A stretch of DNA of 64,000 nt from DATBQN01 sp963799925 (GCA_963799925.1 CAWCYZ010000004.1:1550001-1614000); one strand, 5' to 3'; shown: positions 6,531 through 15,531, numbered from the stretch's first letter. Notes: generated by a model from the sequence alone, not told the origin. Numbers and translations are program-made.

Positions 6531-7623
6531 GGGCGTTGCTCTGTCGCCTTCTAACGCTATGAGATGAGCGGCGGAACCGCACCTCTTGCGGTTTCCGTCT
6601 GCTCGACCGCAGCGTTGGCCACGTCTTTTTTGCCAAGGACTGTACCATAAGCCTCTGCATTCGATACCTCTTTCTCAGCCTTGAGCCAAAGAAGATCTAC
6701 TCGCCGAGCACCCATGACACAGGAAACGGTAAGCACCAACAATCCGACGGTAGAAAATATAGAAACAAGTGCAGCCTGGGATGTTCTCGCGGAATACAAA
6801 AGTGTCCTGGCTCCATAACTTCTAAAATCGGTGAAAGTTAGGTTAGTCTGAACCAAGAGAGGAAGCGCGTATGTCATTGCGGGCACAACTTTCCAGAAAA
6901 ATGAGACACCTTTTCGCCGAAGTACCAGCGGTATCTGACCAATCGTTGCAAGCTCATAGAAGGGCCGCAGCCGCCCAGAGGTGCTTGCTCTCGCGAACGC
7001 CATACGAAGACACAGCTCTTCACGCATAAGGCACATCCGGAGCCATGACATAAGGACTAAAAATGTCATGCCGGAAATAACGCCAAGGTCGTTGATATCA
7101 AAATCAAGGTCAACAACAGGCGCATGGAATAAAGATCGCTTAAGCTGTAGCTCCTGAAGGTACGCCAAGCGATGCTTGAGCTCCTCTACTGAGTAGTATC
7201 TCAGAAGAACCTGCCCAGGGCTAGAAGCACTACTCTCTAAGGCTAACTGATACAATCTAATCCGGTGGTCCAACCAATTATTCGGGTTTGAGTTCCACCA
7301 TGCGCCAAATGTGAGCACAGCAAAAATTAGAGCTGCCTTGAGAGCGTTGCTCGTAACTCCGTTCCACCTGGTGCAGGCAGAGGCGTGCTCCTTTATGTCA
7401 AAGTCGTCTTTCATCCCACACTTCGCCTCTTCAGAAATCCAATTGTCAAGCAGGTCGAGTCGGCCAATGCTCTAGGGCTAGCGCCGATTGATTCGCCAGC
7501 CGAAGACCGCGAACTGAACGGTGAGAAGGACGAGGACATTCTGCAGCGTCACCTCTATGTGCATATGGAGAAGCTACGTGGGCAACGGGAGCGGAGCGCA
7601 AGCCCGCCGCCACCCGCTAGGTA
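6213..7623. mobile_element. AT-richer cassette between the rnpB direct repeats
   Basis: The 1.4 kb between the two 103-bp repeats is visibly poorer in GC than all flanking DNA (long runs such as AAAATATAGAAACAAG). It carries two co-directional minus-strand genes, a four-helix membrane protein and a short protein whose 3' end coincides with the repeat. No integrase or recombinase is present, so if it entered as an integrative element it is a deletion remnant or was mobilised in trans. 7415-7623 holds only a doubtful plus-strand frame. Confidence 0.6.
6557..7414 (-). CDS. Four-helix membrane protein of the cassette
   Basis: 285 residues, unrecognised. Predicted membrane helices lie at about 24-41 (ALKAALIFAVLTFGAWW), 110-130 (GVISGMTFLVLMSWLRM), 172-193 (WKVVPAMTYALPLLVQT) and 214-236 (ALVSIFSTVGLLVLTVSCVM). 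A roughly 65-residue soluble loop sits between helices 1 and 2, and the tail is cytoplasmic and charged. Codon use is much less GC-biased than in the neighbours, supporting transfer. It is co-directional with the small downstream gene, so the two may form one module; a membrane protein plus a small helical partner is a common layout for defence or toxin systems, but there is no direct evidence of function. Confidence 0.7.
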   Translation of the reverse strand: MKDDFDIKEHASACTRWNGVTSNALKAALIFAVLTFGAWWNSNPNNWLDHRIRLYQLALESSASSPGQVLLRYYSVEELKHRLAYLQELQLKRSLFHAPVVDLDFDINDLGVISGMTFLVLMSWLRMCLMREELCLRMAFARASTSGRLRPFYELATIGQIPLVLRRKGVSFFWKVVPAMTYALPLLVQTNLTFTDFRSYGARTLLYSARTSQAALVSIFSTVGLLVLTVSCVMGARRVDLLWLKAEKEVSNAEAYGTVLGKKDVANAAVEQTETARGAVPPLIS

Positions 7624-7632
7624 TGAAAAAAA

Positions 7633-8030
<398 letters not shown>

Positions 8031-8132
8031 CGCGGGCGAGCATAGCCGATCGCGGATGGCGGTGCGGCGTAGAGCCCGGACGCCGCGCCGGGACGCTGCT
8101 ACCATCAGGGGCGGATCCTCTCCCGCCTCGTC

Positions 8133-9101
8133 ATGACCTCCCTCCCGCGCGCCGCCCGCCTCCCGCCGCCCGTCGGGACCGGCGACCGCGTCGGCGTGGC
8201 GGCGCTCTCGGGTCCGGTCGATCCCGAGCGGCTGGAGCGGGGCCTCTCGGCGCTCCGCGGGATGGGCTTCGAGCCGGTCGTCGCCGCGAACGCCCTCTCC
8301 CGCCACGGCCTCTTCGCCGGCGGCGACGCGGAGCGGCTCGCCGGCTTCCACCGGCTGGCGGCCGATCGCGACATCGCGGCGATCTTCTTCGCCCGCGGCG
8401 GGCACGGGGTGCTCCGGGTGCTGCCGGGGATCGACTGGGAGCTCCTCGGCCGGCGGCCGCGCGCCTACGTCGGCTACTCGGACCTGACGCCGTTCCTCCT
8501 CGGCGTCGTCCAGCGGCTCGGCCTCGTCGCCTTCCATGGGCCGATGGTCGCGGCCGACCTGGCGCGCGGCCTGCCGGCGGAGGACGCGGCGTCGCTCCTC
8601 GGGGCGCTCGCCGGCCGCTACCCGGTCTCCCAGCCGCTCGGCCCGGCGGTGCGGCTCGGCGGGGCGAGCGGCGCGCCGGCCGGGCCGCTCCTCGGCGGCT
8701 GCCTGTCGCTCCTCGCCGCCACCCTCGGCACCCCGTTCTTCCCCGCTCTCGCCGGCTCGCTCCTCTTCTGGGAGGACGTCGGCGAGCCGGCCTACCGCAT
8801 CGACCGAATGTTGACCCACCTGCGGCTGTCAGGTACGCTCGCCGGGCTCCAGGGGATGATCGTCGGTCACCTGAACGGCGGCGAGGCCGCCCCGACCGCC
8901 CCGGCCGTCCCGGGCGACGGCCAGCGGGCGGCGGACCGCCGTGACGCGAGCTTTCGCGAGGTCGTCGCCGACGCGCTCGCCGGGCTCGCGTGGCCGATCG
9001 CCTGGGGGCAGCCGAGCGGCCACCGCCCTCCCAATCGCACGCTCCCCCTGGGCCTGCCGGCTCGCCTGTCCGCGGACGCGGCGGAGCTGGTGCTCGGCTG
9101 A
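8133..9101 (+). CDS. LD-carboxypeptidase (peptidase family S66)
   Basis: 322 residues, typical for LdcA/MccF proteins, which cleave the terminal D-Ala from murein tetrapeptides during peptidoglycan recycling or inactivate related amide antibiotics. The catalytic triad can be placed: nucleophile Ser116 in AYVGYSDLTPF, Glu in LFWEDVGEPAYRIDRML (about 214-218) and His297 in GQPSGHRPPNRTLPLG. No signal peptide is seen, which fits a cytoplasmic recycling enzyme. The start at 8133 precedes the conserved VGTGDRVGVAALSGPVD strand. It lies divergent from rnpB and 24 bases upstream of the cNMP/FHA gene, so the two may be co-transcribed. Confidence 0.88.
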   Translation: MTSLPRAARLPPPVGTGDRVGVAALSGPVDPERLERGLSALRGMGFEPVVAANALSRHGLFAGGDAERLAGFHRLAADRDIAAIFFARGGHGVLRVLPGIDWELLGRRPRAYVGYSDLTPFLLGVVQRLGLVAFHGPMVAADLARGLPAEDAASLLGALAGRYPVSQPLGPAVRLGGASGAPAGPLLGGCLSLLAATLGTPFFPALAGSLLFWEDVGEPAYRIDRMLTHLRLSGTLAGLQGMIVGHLNGGEAAPTAPAVPGDGQRAADRRDASFREVVADALAGLAWPIAWGQPSGHRPPNRTLPLGLPARLSADAAELVLG

Positions 9102-9125
9102 AGCCGGTTGAAGGAAGACGCGCCC

Positions 9126-9908
9126 ATGGCGAAGACCGTGTTCAAGACCACCGGCAGGAAGAGCGGCTCCGACTACACGGTCGAGCACGGGCCCGGCGAG
9201 TACGTCTTCCGCGAGGGCGATCTCGGCACCGAGATGTTCATCATCCACGAGGGGCAGGTGGAGATCCTGAACCGCGTGGGCGACGAGGAGCGGCTCCTCG
9301 CGGTGCTCGAGAAGGGCGACTTCTTCGGCGAGATGGCCCTCCTCGAGGACCGGCCGCGCGCCGCCTCGGCGCGGGCGCTCGGCCAGACCCGCCTGCTGCA
9401 GATCAACGGCTCGACCTTCGACCAGATGCTGCGCGACAACCCGGAGATCGCGGTGCGCATGATGCGCAAGCTGTCGCGCCGCCTGCGCGAGACCGACGAC
9501 CTCCTGAAGACGGCCCTCGGCTCGAGCGCCCACACGCCGGCGCCCGAGATGCCGACGCCGGACCTGACCGAGCTCCACGTCAGCGGCCCCGAGCGCCTCG
9601 TCCACGGCCCCTCCGGGATGGAGTTCTCGCTCTCCCGCGGCTCGGAGACGACGATCGGGCGCAAGGACCCGGTGACCGGCATCTACCCCGACGTCGACCT
9701 CACCCCGGTCGACAACCAGCGCTCGGTCTCCCGCCGCCACGCCAAGATCTACCGCCGCGGCCCCAAGTTCTTCCTCTCCGAGGAGATCGGGACGATGAAC
9801 GCGACCTTCCTGAACGGCGCCCGCCTGGAGACCGGCATCCCCTCGGAGCTCAAGCCGGGCGACGAGGTGCGCTGCGGCGTCGTGGTGCTCCGTTTCGACG
9901 TGCCCTGA
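9126..9908 (+). CDS. Cyclic-nucleotide-binding domain fused to an FHA domain
   Basis: 260 residues. Residues about 20-130 are a CRP-type cNMP-binding barrel (GEYVFREGDLGTEMFIIHEG, GDFFGEMALLEDRPRAASA, where the GEMAL..RxA phosphate-binding cassette is intact). Residues about 165-258 are an FHA domain (TTIGRKD for the GR, SVSRRHAKIYRRG for the S..RH, NATFLNGARL for the NG), which binds phosphothreonine. There is no helix-turn-helix, so it is not a transcription factor. It probably links a second messenger to Ser/Thr kinase signalling. ATG at 9126 with AAGGAAG upstream. This fusion recurs in myxobacteria and acidobacteria. Confidence 0.88.
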   Translation: MAKTVFKTTGRKSGSDYTVEHGPGEYVFREGDLGTEMFIIHEGQVEILNRVGDEERLLAVLEKGDFFGEMALLEDRPRAASARALGQTRLLQINGSTFDQMLRDNPEIAVRMMRKLSRRLRETDDLLKTALGSSAHTPAPEMPTPDLTELHVSGPERLVHGPSGMEFSLSRGSETTIGRKDPVTGIYPDVDLTPVDNQRSVSRRHAKIYRRGPKFFLSEEIGTMNATFLNGARLETGIPSELKPGDEVRCGVVVLRFDVP

Positions 9909-10020
9909 GCCCGGCCGAAGCGCCCGTTTCCGCTGGCGCCCGTCGCCCGGCGCCCGGCGGACGATCTCCCCCGTTCGGGCGATGCGCCGGCCCCTCGCGT
10001 CTCCTACACTGTCGCTCGAC

Positions 10021-12606
10021 ATGCGTCCGGCTCGTGCGCTCTTCCTCGCCCAGGCGCTCTACGCGATCGGGCTCGGCTTCGGCATGGCGCTCGCCCCCCG
10101 CCTCCTCATCGACCTGCCCGACCTGGCCGCCTTCATCACCTATCGGTTCCTCGGCCTCGCCTCGAGCTCCCTTGCCCTCGCCCTGTGGCTCCTCGCGGTA
10201 GGTCCGCTCTCCGGACGCCGGCGCCTGGCGGCCGGGCTCGCCGCCGGCGACGCCGCGACCGTGGTGATGATCGCGCTCCAGGGGCCGGCGGTCCGCGCGG
10301 CGCTCTGGGCCTCGGTGGCCGGCCCGCTCGCGGCGGCGCTCGCCGTCGCCTTCGGCGCCGTCGCCCTCGCCGGGGGACGGAGCGGCGGCGGCGAGCTGTC
10401 CCGGCGGTCCGACGCGGCGCCCGGCGGCGGCGGGGGGAGCCGTGCCGCCGCGGGCCTCGTTCTCGCCCCCTTCATCCTCCAGGCGGCGCTCGCCGCCGGC
10501 CTCGGCTTCGCCCTCGCGCTGTTCTGGTGGCCGTTCGAGACGGAATCGCCGCCGCTGCCCCTGGTGCTCGCGCCGCTGCGGCTCCTCGGCGCCATCGAGG
10601 GCACCCTCGGCCTCGGCCTCCTCGTCCTCGTCGGCCGGGGCGGCTTCGGCGAGCCGTCCGCGGCCCGCCGCCTCGCCCGCGGCCTGCTCGTCGCCAACGT
10701 CGGGATGACGGTGATCGCTTACTCCGATCAGGGCACGACCGCTCACTCGGCCCTGGGATTGCTCCTCGTCGCCGTCCATCTCGGCCTCGCTCTCGGCTCC
10801 CTCGCCGTCGCGCGCGGCCCTTCCGGCGCCGGAGCTGCGGCGGCCGGGGGCGGCGACCGCGGCCTCCCCTGGCTCGGCTTCGGCATCTGGGCGACCCATA
10901 CCCTGGCGGGGGCCGCCGCGGCCGGCGCGCTCCTCGGGATCTTCGCCCTGGCGCGGACCCAGCCCTTCCTTCACGGCGCCTGGCTCTGGGGGGCGGCCCT
11001 CGCCTTCGCCCTGCCGCTCGGCGGCTGCGTCGGCCTCTTTCTGATCGGCGCCTGGCGGCGGCGGTTCCAGCTCGTCGATCGAACGCTCGCCGGCTGGCTG
11101 ACCGCGCCGGGCCCCCCGCCGGCCCTCTCCGGCGGCGCCCCCGCCGCCCTGCGCGCGCCGGGGGCGCCGCCGGTCCCGGCCCTCGTCCAGGAGGGCGAGC
11201 TCGAGGACCTCCGCCGCGGCTGGCTGCGGCGCATCGGCGAGACCGCCGCCCAGGAGGAGAGGAACCGCCTCGCCCGCGACCTCCACGACTCGATCAAGCA
11301 GCAGCTCTTCGGCATCCAGTTCCAGGCCGCCGCCGCCCAGCAGCGCTGGGAGACGGACCCCGCCGGGGCGCGCGCGGCGGTGGCCGAGGTGCGCCGCGGC
11401 AGCCAGGAGGCGATGCTCGAGATGGAGGCGCTCCTGGACCAGCTCCAGCCCCGCGCGCTGACCCTCGTCGGGCTCGTCGAGGCCCTCCGCCTGCAGTGCG
11501 AGGTGCTGCGCCTGCGCACCGGCGCCACGGTCGCCCTCGAGCTCGGCGAGCTGCCGGCCGACCGCCTCGACGCGCGGGCGCCGCAGGAGCTCTTCCGCAT
11601 CGCCCAAGAGGCCCTCGCCAACATCGGCCGCCACGCGCGGGCGGCCGCGGTGGAGGTCTGGCTCGGCCGCCGCAACGGCGCCCTCCTGCTGCGCATCGAC
11701 GACGACGGCCAGGGGTTCGAGCCGGCGGCGCGGGCCGCCGGGATGGGCCTGCGCAACATGCACGAGCGCGCGGCCGAGCTCGCCGGCCGCCTGGCGATCG
11801 CCAGCGCGCCGGGCGGCGGGACCCGGATCGCGGTCGAGCTGCCGCTCGCCGCCGTCGCCGGCGACGATCCCCTGGCGGCCGCGGAGCGGGCGGAATCGTG
11901 GACCCCGTGGCTCGCCCTGTCGCTCTACGTCGTCGGCAAGTCGCTCGCCGCGCTGCGCGGGCCGGGACCGATCGCCGCGGGCACCTCGGCGGCCATCGCG
12001 GCGCTCGTCCTCGTCGCCCTCGCCAGCCGGCTGCGGCTGCGTCATGCGGCGAGCGCCAGCCCGTCGCCGGCGGCGCTCGCCGGCCTCGCCGGCGCCGCCG
12101 GCCGCAACCGCGTCTACTGCTATCTCGCCGCCGCCTGGATATCGCCCTGGCATCCTCTCGTCTTCGTCGGCGCCAGGACGGCGACGCGCCGCCCGCCGAT
12201 CACCTGGATGACCATGGCGCCGCGCCCGCTGTGGATCGGCCTCGGCCTCGCCGCCGGCGCGCTGGCGCTCGGCGAGCTCGCCCTCATGCACCGCGGCGGG
12301 GCGCGGCTGGCGGCGCGCGCCGTGGCGCTCGCCCGCGGCCTCGACCGCTCGCTCTCGCCGCTGGTCGAGAGGGCGGGGCGCTGGTGGTCCGCGCCGGGGG
12401 CGCTGTCGCCCGCGGGCGCCTTCTGGCCATGGCTCGCCGGCCTCGTCTTCGCCCTCTCGACGACGTACTTCGTCCCCTTGATGTCGCTCTACTTCCTCCT
12501 CACCTTCCCGGGCGGCTATGTCGGGATGCTCCGCCGGGCGACGGCCCTCGCCGTGATCTACGCCGCCTGGCTCGCGGTCGACGTCGCGGCGCCGGCGACG
12601 AGGTGA
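10021..12606 (+). CDS. Membrane sensor histidine kinase (NarL partner) with an extra C-terminal membrane domain
   Basis: 861 residues. About ten hydrophobic segments fill residues 1-360. The HisKA_3 dimerisation helix follows (EERNRLARDLHDSIKQQLFG, phospho-acceptor His422), then a HATPase_c domain (N box IAQEALANIGRHARA near 530; DDDGQGFEP near 561; GMGLRNMHERA; GGGTRIAVELP ending near 620). Unusually, about 240 residues with four or five more membrane segments follow the kinase, so the ATPase domain sits between two membrane blocks. The next gene is its cognate response regulator, five bases away. The ATG at 10021 is chosen because an upstream in-frame ATG (9982) gives a poor N-terminus. TACACT at 10006-10011 could be a -10 box giving a nearly leaderless mRNA. 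Confidence 0.85.
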   Translation: MRPARALFLAQALYAIGLGFGMALAPRLLIDLPDLAAFITYRFLGLASSSLALALWLLAVGPLSGRRRLAAGLAAGDAATVVMIALQGPAVRAALWASVAGPLAAALAVAFGAVALAGGRSGGGELSRRSDAAPGGGGGSRAAAGLVLAPFILQAALAAGLGFALALFWWPFETESPPLPLVLAPLRLLGAIEGTLGLGLLVLVGRGGFGEPSAARRLARGLLVANVGMTVIAYSDQGTTAHSALGLLLVAVHLGLALGSLAVARGPSGAGAAAAGGGDRGLPWLGFGIWATHTLAGAAAAGALLGIFALARTQPFLHGAWLWGAALAFALPLGGCVGLFLIGAWRRRFQLVDRTLAGWLTAPGPPPALSGGAPAALRAPGAPPVPALVQEGELEDLRRGWLRRIGETAAQEERNRLARDLHDSIKQQLFGIQFQAAAAQQRWETDPAGARAAVAEVRRGSQEAMLEMEALLDQLQPRALTLVGLVEALRLQCEVLRLRTGATVALELGELPADRLDARAPQELFRIAQEALANIGRHARAAAVEVWLGRRNGALLLRIDDDGQGFEPAARAAGMGLRNMHERAAELAGRLAIASAPGGGTRIAVELPLAAVAGDDPLAAAERAESWTPWLALSLYVVGKSLAALRGPGPIAAGTSAAIAALVLVALASRLRLRHAASASPSPAALAGLAGAAGRNRVYCYLAAAWISPWHPLVFVGARTATRRPPITWMTMAPRPLWIGLGLAAGALALGELALMHRGGARLAARAVALARGLDRSLSPLVERAGRWWSAPGALSPAGAFWPWLAGLVFALSTTYFVPLMSLYFLLTFPGGYVGMLRRATALAVIYAAWLAVDVAAPATR

Positions 12607-12611
12607 ACGCC

Positions 12612-13253
12612 ATGCCCGCCATCCGCATCGCCATCGTCGACGACCACCGGGTGGTACAGACCGGTCTGATGAGCTACTTCGGCTCCTTCCCCGACCTCGC
12701 GGTGGTGGGCGCCGCGGCGAGCGGCGAGGAGGCGCTGGCGCGGCTCGACGCCTGGGCCGCCGACGTCGTGGTGATGGACCTGACGCTGCCCGGGGGGATC
12801 GACGGCATCGAGACGACGAGACGCCTGTGCGCCCGCGCACCGCGCACGCGGGTGGTCGTGCTCACCGCCCATACCGACGACGTCCGCGGCGCCGCGGCGC
12901 TCGACGCCGGGGCGATCGGCTACGTGCGCAAGGATGCCGATCCCGAGGTGCTGCTGGCGGCGGTCCGCGGCGCGGCGCACGGCCGCGCGGTGCTCGACCC
13001 CGCCTCGCAGGCGGCCCTGGTCGCCCGCCTGCGCGGCGTCCGGCGCGAGGCGCTCACCGAGCGCGAGCGGGAGGTGCTCCGCGAGCTCGCCCTCGGGCAC
13101 ACCAACCGCGAGATCGCCGCCGCGATCGGGGTGAGCGAGGAGACGGTCAAGAGCCACGTCGCCAACATCCTCGGCAAGCTGCAGCTCGGCCACCGCACGC
13201 AGGCGGTCGTCGAGGCGCTCAAGCAGGGGCTCCTGTCGCTCGACGAGCTGTAG
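12612..13253 (+). CDS. NarL/FixJ-type response regulator
   Basis: 213 residues. The receiver domain spans 1-120, with acidic pocket IVDDH (Asp10-Asp11), phospho-acceptor Asp56 in VVMDLTLPGG and Lys in GYVRKDADPE. A LuxR-type helix-turn-helix lies at about 148-205 (LTEREREVLRELALGHTN, IGVSEETVKSHVANILGKL). It should be phosphorylated by the kinase encoded just upstream. Its targets cannot be told from the sequence. Tight spacing to the kinase gene indicates one operon. Confidence 0.93.
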   Translation: MPAIRIAIVDDHRVVQTGLMSYFGSFPDLAVVGAAASGEEALARLDAWAADVVVMDLTLPGGIDGIETTRRLCARAPRTRVVVLTAHTDDVRGAAALDAGAIGYVRKDADPEVLLAAVRGAAHGRAVLDPASQAALVARLRGVRREALTEREREVLRELALGHTNREIAAAIGVSEETVKSHVANILGKLQLGHRTQAVVEALKQGLLSLDEL

Positions 13254-13309
13254 GCGCCGGGGCCGTGGCCGAGGCCAGGCTGTTAGGATGCTGCGGAGGA
13301 AGCTGCGCG

Positions 13310-13603
13310 ATGAGACGCGACGATGTGATCGATCTTCTTTCTTCCTACCGGCAGGAGCTGGAGGAGCATTTCGGCGTCTCCTCGCTCGCCCTCTTTGGAT
13401 CCGTAGCGCGAGACGAGGCGGGGCCTACGAGCGACGTGGATGTCCTGGTCGAGTTCCGGGAAACGCCTGGTCTGACGGAATACATGCGGCTCAAATTCTG
13501 GCTGGAGGACCGTCTGGGACGGCAGGTGGATCTCGTCATGAAGAAAGCCCTCAAGTCTTGGGCCATGCCCCTCGTCGAGGCAGAAGCGATCCGTGTCCCG
13601 TAG
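13310..13603 (+). CDS. MNT-type minimal nucleotidyltransferase antitoxin
   Basis: 97 residues. The Pol-beta nucleotidyltransferase core is complete: GSVARDEAGPTSDVDVLVEF gives G30-S31 followed by the DxD metal pair Asp42/Asp44, with the third strand Asp in GRQVDLVMK. Proteins of this size act as MntA antitoxins that AMPylate and silence a HEPN RNase (HepT). GGAGGAAG near 13295 serves as ribosome site. The partner reading frame starts by GTG overlap inside this gene but is cut short (13593-13643), so the antitoxin is now orphaned. Confidence 0.88.
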   Translation: MRRDDVIDLLSSYRQELEEHFGVSSLALFGSVARDEAGPTSDVDVLVEFRETPGLTEYMRLKFWLEDRLGRQVDLVMKKALKSWAMPLVEAEAIRVP

Positions 13604-13643
13604 GTTGGAGCTGCTCGAGCGGATCGAGCGCAATTTGTCGTAA
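13593..13643 (+). pseudogene. Stump of a HEPN (HepT-like) toxin gene
   Basis: A GTG inside the last codons of the MNT gene opens a 16-codon frame (MSRRLELLERIERNLS) before TAA. The GTG overlap and the helical, Arg/Glu-rich sequence are what the first helix of a HepT toxin looks like, and the position matches the MNT-HEPN gene order. Everything after this helix is missing, and the next gene starts 60 bases later. Either the toxin was deleted or the frame is broken by an error just downstream. Confidence 0.45.
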
Positions 13644-13702
13644 GTAGGTCACCACGCCCTCCGTTCGCCAGAACCGCCCGCGAGGGCACCCGAGCCCACG
13701 CG

Positions 13703-14899
13703 ATGCGCGTCCTCCTCGTCGCCAACACGCTGCCGCCCGCCGACGTTTCCGGGGTCGGAGAACAGGTGCTACAGTTGGCTTTTGGACTTCGGGCGACAGG
13801 GCACGAGGTGGAGATCCTGGGGCGCGGCCGGAACGGGGCCCGCGGCCCGAAGCTCCTGTTTCCGCTCTCTGCGGTGCCCGCGGTCCGGCGGGCGCTCCGG
13901 CGCTTCCGGCCGCACGTCGTCCAGGTGCACGAGTCGGACGGCGCTCTCGCGGCTCTCGCGGTCGCCGTCGCCGCGCCGCTCCTCGACCCCCCGCCCCTCC
14001 TCGTCGCTCTCCTTCAGGTGAGCTATGTCGAGGAGCGCCGGGCGGTGCGGCCGCTGATCGACGCGGCGGCGGGCGCGGGCCGGCCGGCGGTCCTCGGGCG
14101 TCCGGGCGCGGTCGAGCGGCGCTTCCGCTACCTCAAGGCGCCGCTGCAGATCGCCCTCGGCCGGCTGACCGCGGCCGTCGCCGACCTGGTGCTCGCGCCG
14201 AGCGAGGCGACCGCGGCCGAGCTCGAGCGCGATTACGGGGCGGCGCCGGTGGCGGTGGTACCCAACGCGACGGGCGGGCTGGCGACGGCCGCCGGGGCCG
14301 GCCGAAGCGGGGAGCCCGGCTGGGGTGAGAAGGGCGAGGATGGGGATACCGGGTACCTCCTCTTCGTCGGGCGCCTGCGCCTGCGCAAGGGAGTCGAGGT
14401 GCTGCTCCACGCGCTCGCCCGGCTCGCCCGCGAGGGCGTCGACCTGCGGCTGAAGGTCGCCGGCGACGGCGAGCACCGCGGGGCGGTCGAGCGGACGGTC
14501 GCGGAGCTCGGGCTGGGGGAGCAGGTCGAGCTCCTGGGGCGCTGCGACGCCGGGCGTATCGCGGCGCTCCTCGGCGGCGCGCGCGCCCTCGCGGTGCCCT
14601 CGATCTACGAGGGGATGCCGCTGGTGGTGCTCGAGGCGATGGCGGCGGGGGTGCCGGTGGTGGCGAGCCGGGTCGCCGGCATCCCGGAGGTGGTGGTGGA
14701 CGGCGAGACCGGCTGGCTGGTGCCGCCCGAAGAGCCGGCGGCGCTCGCCGCGGCGCTCGCGGCCCTCCTCGCCGCTCCCGCCGAGGCGGCGCGGCGCGGC
14801 GCCGCCGGGCGGCGCCGGGTGGAGGAGCGGTACCGCCCGGAGACGGTGGCGCGGAGTTGGGAGGCGGCGGTGCGGGCGGAGGGCGGGGATCTCGGATAG
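13703..14899 (+). CDS. GT4-family glycosyltransferase
   Basis: 398 residues with the GT-B two-domain fold. The N-terminal domain opens MRVLLVANTLPPADVSGVGE (donor/acceptor loop of GT4 enzymes). The C-terminal domain has LLFVGRLRLRKGVEVLL, AGDGEHRGAVE and the E-x7-E signature in PSIYEGMPLVVLEAMAAGVP. These enzymes retain the anomeric configuration and build cell-surface glycans from nucleotide sugars; the sugar cannot be named. An insert of about 40 residues rich in Gly/Ala follows FRRFRP in the first half. It lies in a short same-strand group with a membrane protein and a GT2 enzyme, pointing to surface polysaccharide synthesis. Confidence 0.88.
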   Translation: MRVLLVANTLPPADVSGVGEQVLQLAFGLRATGHEVEILGRGRNGARGPKLLFPLSAVPAVRRALRRFRPHVVQVHESDGALAALAVAVAAPLLDPPPLLVALLQVSYVEERRAVRPLIDAAAGAGRPAVLGRPGAVERRFRYLKAPLQIALGRLTAAVADLVLAPSEATAAELERDYGAAPVAVVPNATGGLATAAGAGRSGEPGWGEKGEDGDTGYLLFVGRLRLRKGVEVLLHALARLAREGVDLRLKVAGDGEHRGAVERTVAELGLGEQVELLGRCDAGRIAALLGGARALAVPSIYEGMPLVVLEAMAAGVPVVASRVAGIPEVVVDGETGWLVPPEEPAALAAALAALLAAPAEAARRGAAGRRRVEERYRPETVARSWEAAVRAEGGDLG

Positions 14900-14905
14900 C
14901 GGATC

Positions 14906-15466
14906 GTGTCGGTCGTTCCTTTGGGGAGGCATGAGGATGAGTGGCCAGCGGATGAGATCGAGGCACCGCCCATGATGGGGCGGGCGCTCCTGGTGATCGG
15001 TTGGATGTCGACGGCCGGCCTGGTGGTGACCGGCGCGCTGGGCTACTTCCTCAAGGGCCCGGCCGACCCCGGCCTGTCGCGCCACGTCCTCCTCGGGCTC
15101 GCCTCGGCCCTCCTCCTCCTCTTCGCCCACTGCTGGATCATGTTCTACCTGATCGGCACCGGCCGGGCGATCAAGGACGCGGTCAAGGAGAACGACCTCG
15201 ACCCGGCGCTCTACGAGGCGACCAAGGGCTACAAGAACCGCTCCTACCCGATGCTGATGCTCGCCCTGGGGCTCGCCATGGCGACCTTCATCCTGGGCGG
15301 CGGCGTCGCGACGGGCTCGATCCCCGCCTGGATCCATCACGCGCTCTTCTACGCCACGCTCCTCGCCCAGGCGCGCGCCCTCCAGCTCGAGGGCCAGGTG
15401 CTGGTCGAGAACGAGCGGTTGATGGGCGACATCAACCGGCGGCTCGCCGTGGCGAGCCCCGCCTGA
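14906..15466 (+). CDS. Four-helix membrane protein, unknown function
   Basis: 186 residues from the GTG at 14906. An ATG at 14972 (MMGRALLVIG) gives a 164-residue version that begins directly with the first membrane helix and is equally plausible. Helices are at about 25-47 (ALLVIGWMSTAGLVVTGALG), 58-83 (VLLGLASALLLLFAHCWIMF), 113-133 (PMLMLALGLAMATFILGGG) and 139-160. Charged loops (GRAIKDAVKENDLDPALY; GQVLVENERLMGDINRRLA) follow helices 2 and 4. The first helical pair resembles a small respiratory-type membrane bundle with a His (AHCW), but no family is recognised with confidence. Confidence 0.7.
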   Translation: MSVVPLGRHEDEWPADEIEAPPMMGRALLVIGWMSTAGLVVTGALGYFLKGPADPGLSRHVLLGLASALLLLFAHCWIMFYLIGTGRAIKDAVKENDLDPALYEATKGYKNRSYPMLMLALGLAMATFILGGGVATGSIPAWIHHALFYATLLAQARALQLEGQVLVENERLMGDINRRLAVASPA

Positions 15467-15531
15467 CGGCCGCCGCGGGCGCGCCGTCGCCCCGACGCCA
15501 CGCCGCCGGCGACGGTTCCGCTGGGAGCGCA

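Noticed and set aside
9850..12840. Very long open frame (996 codons) on the minus strand opposite the histidine kinase
   Set aside because: It is Arg/Gly/Ala/Glu-rich without any motif and lies exactly antisense to a gene with perfect kinase motifs; long antisense frames are expected at this GC content.
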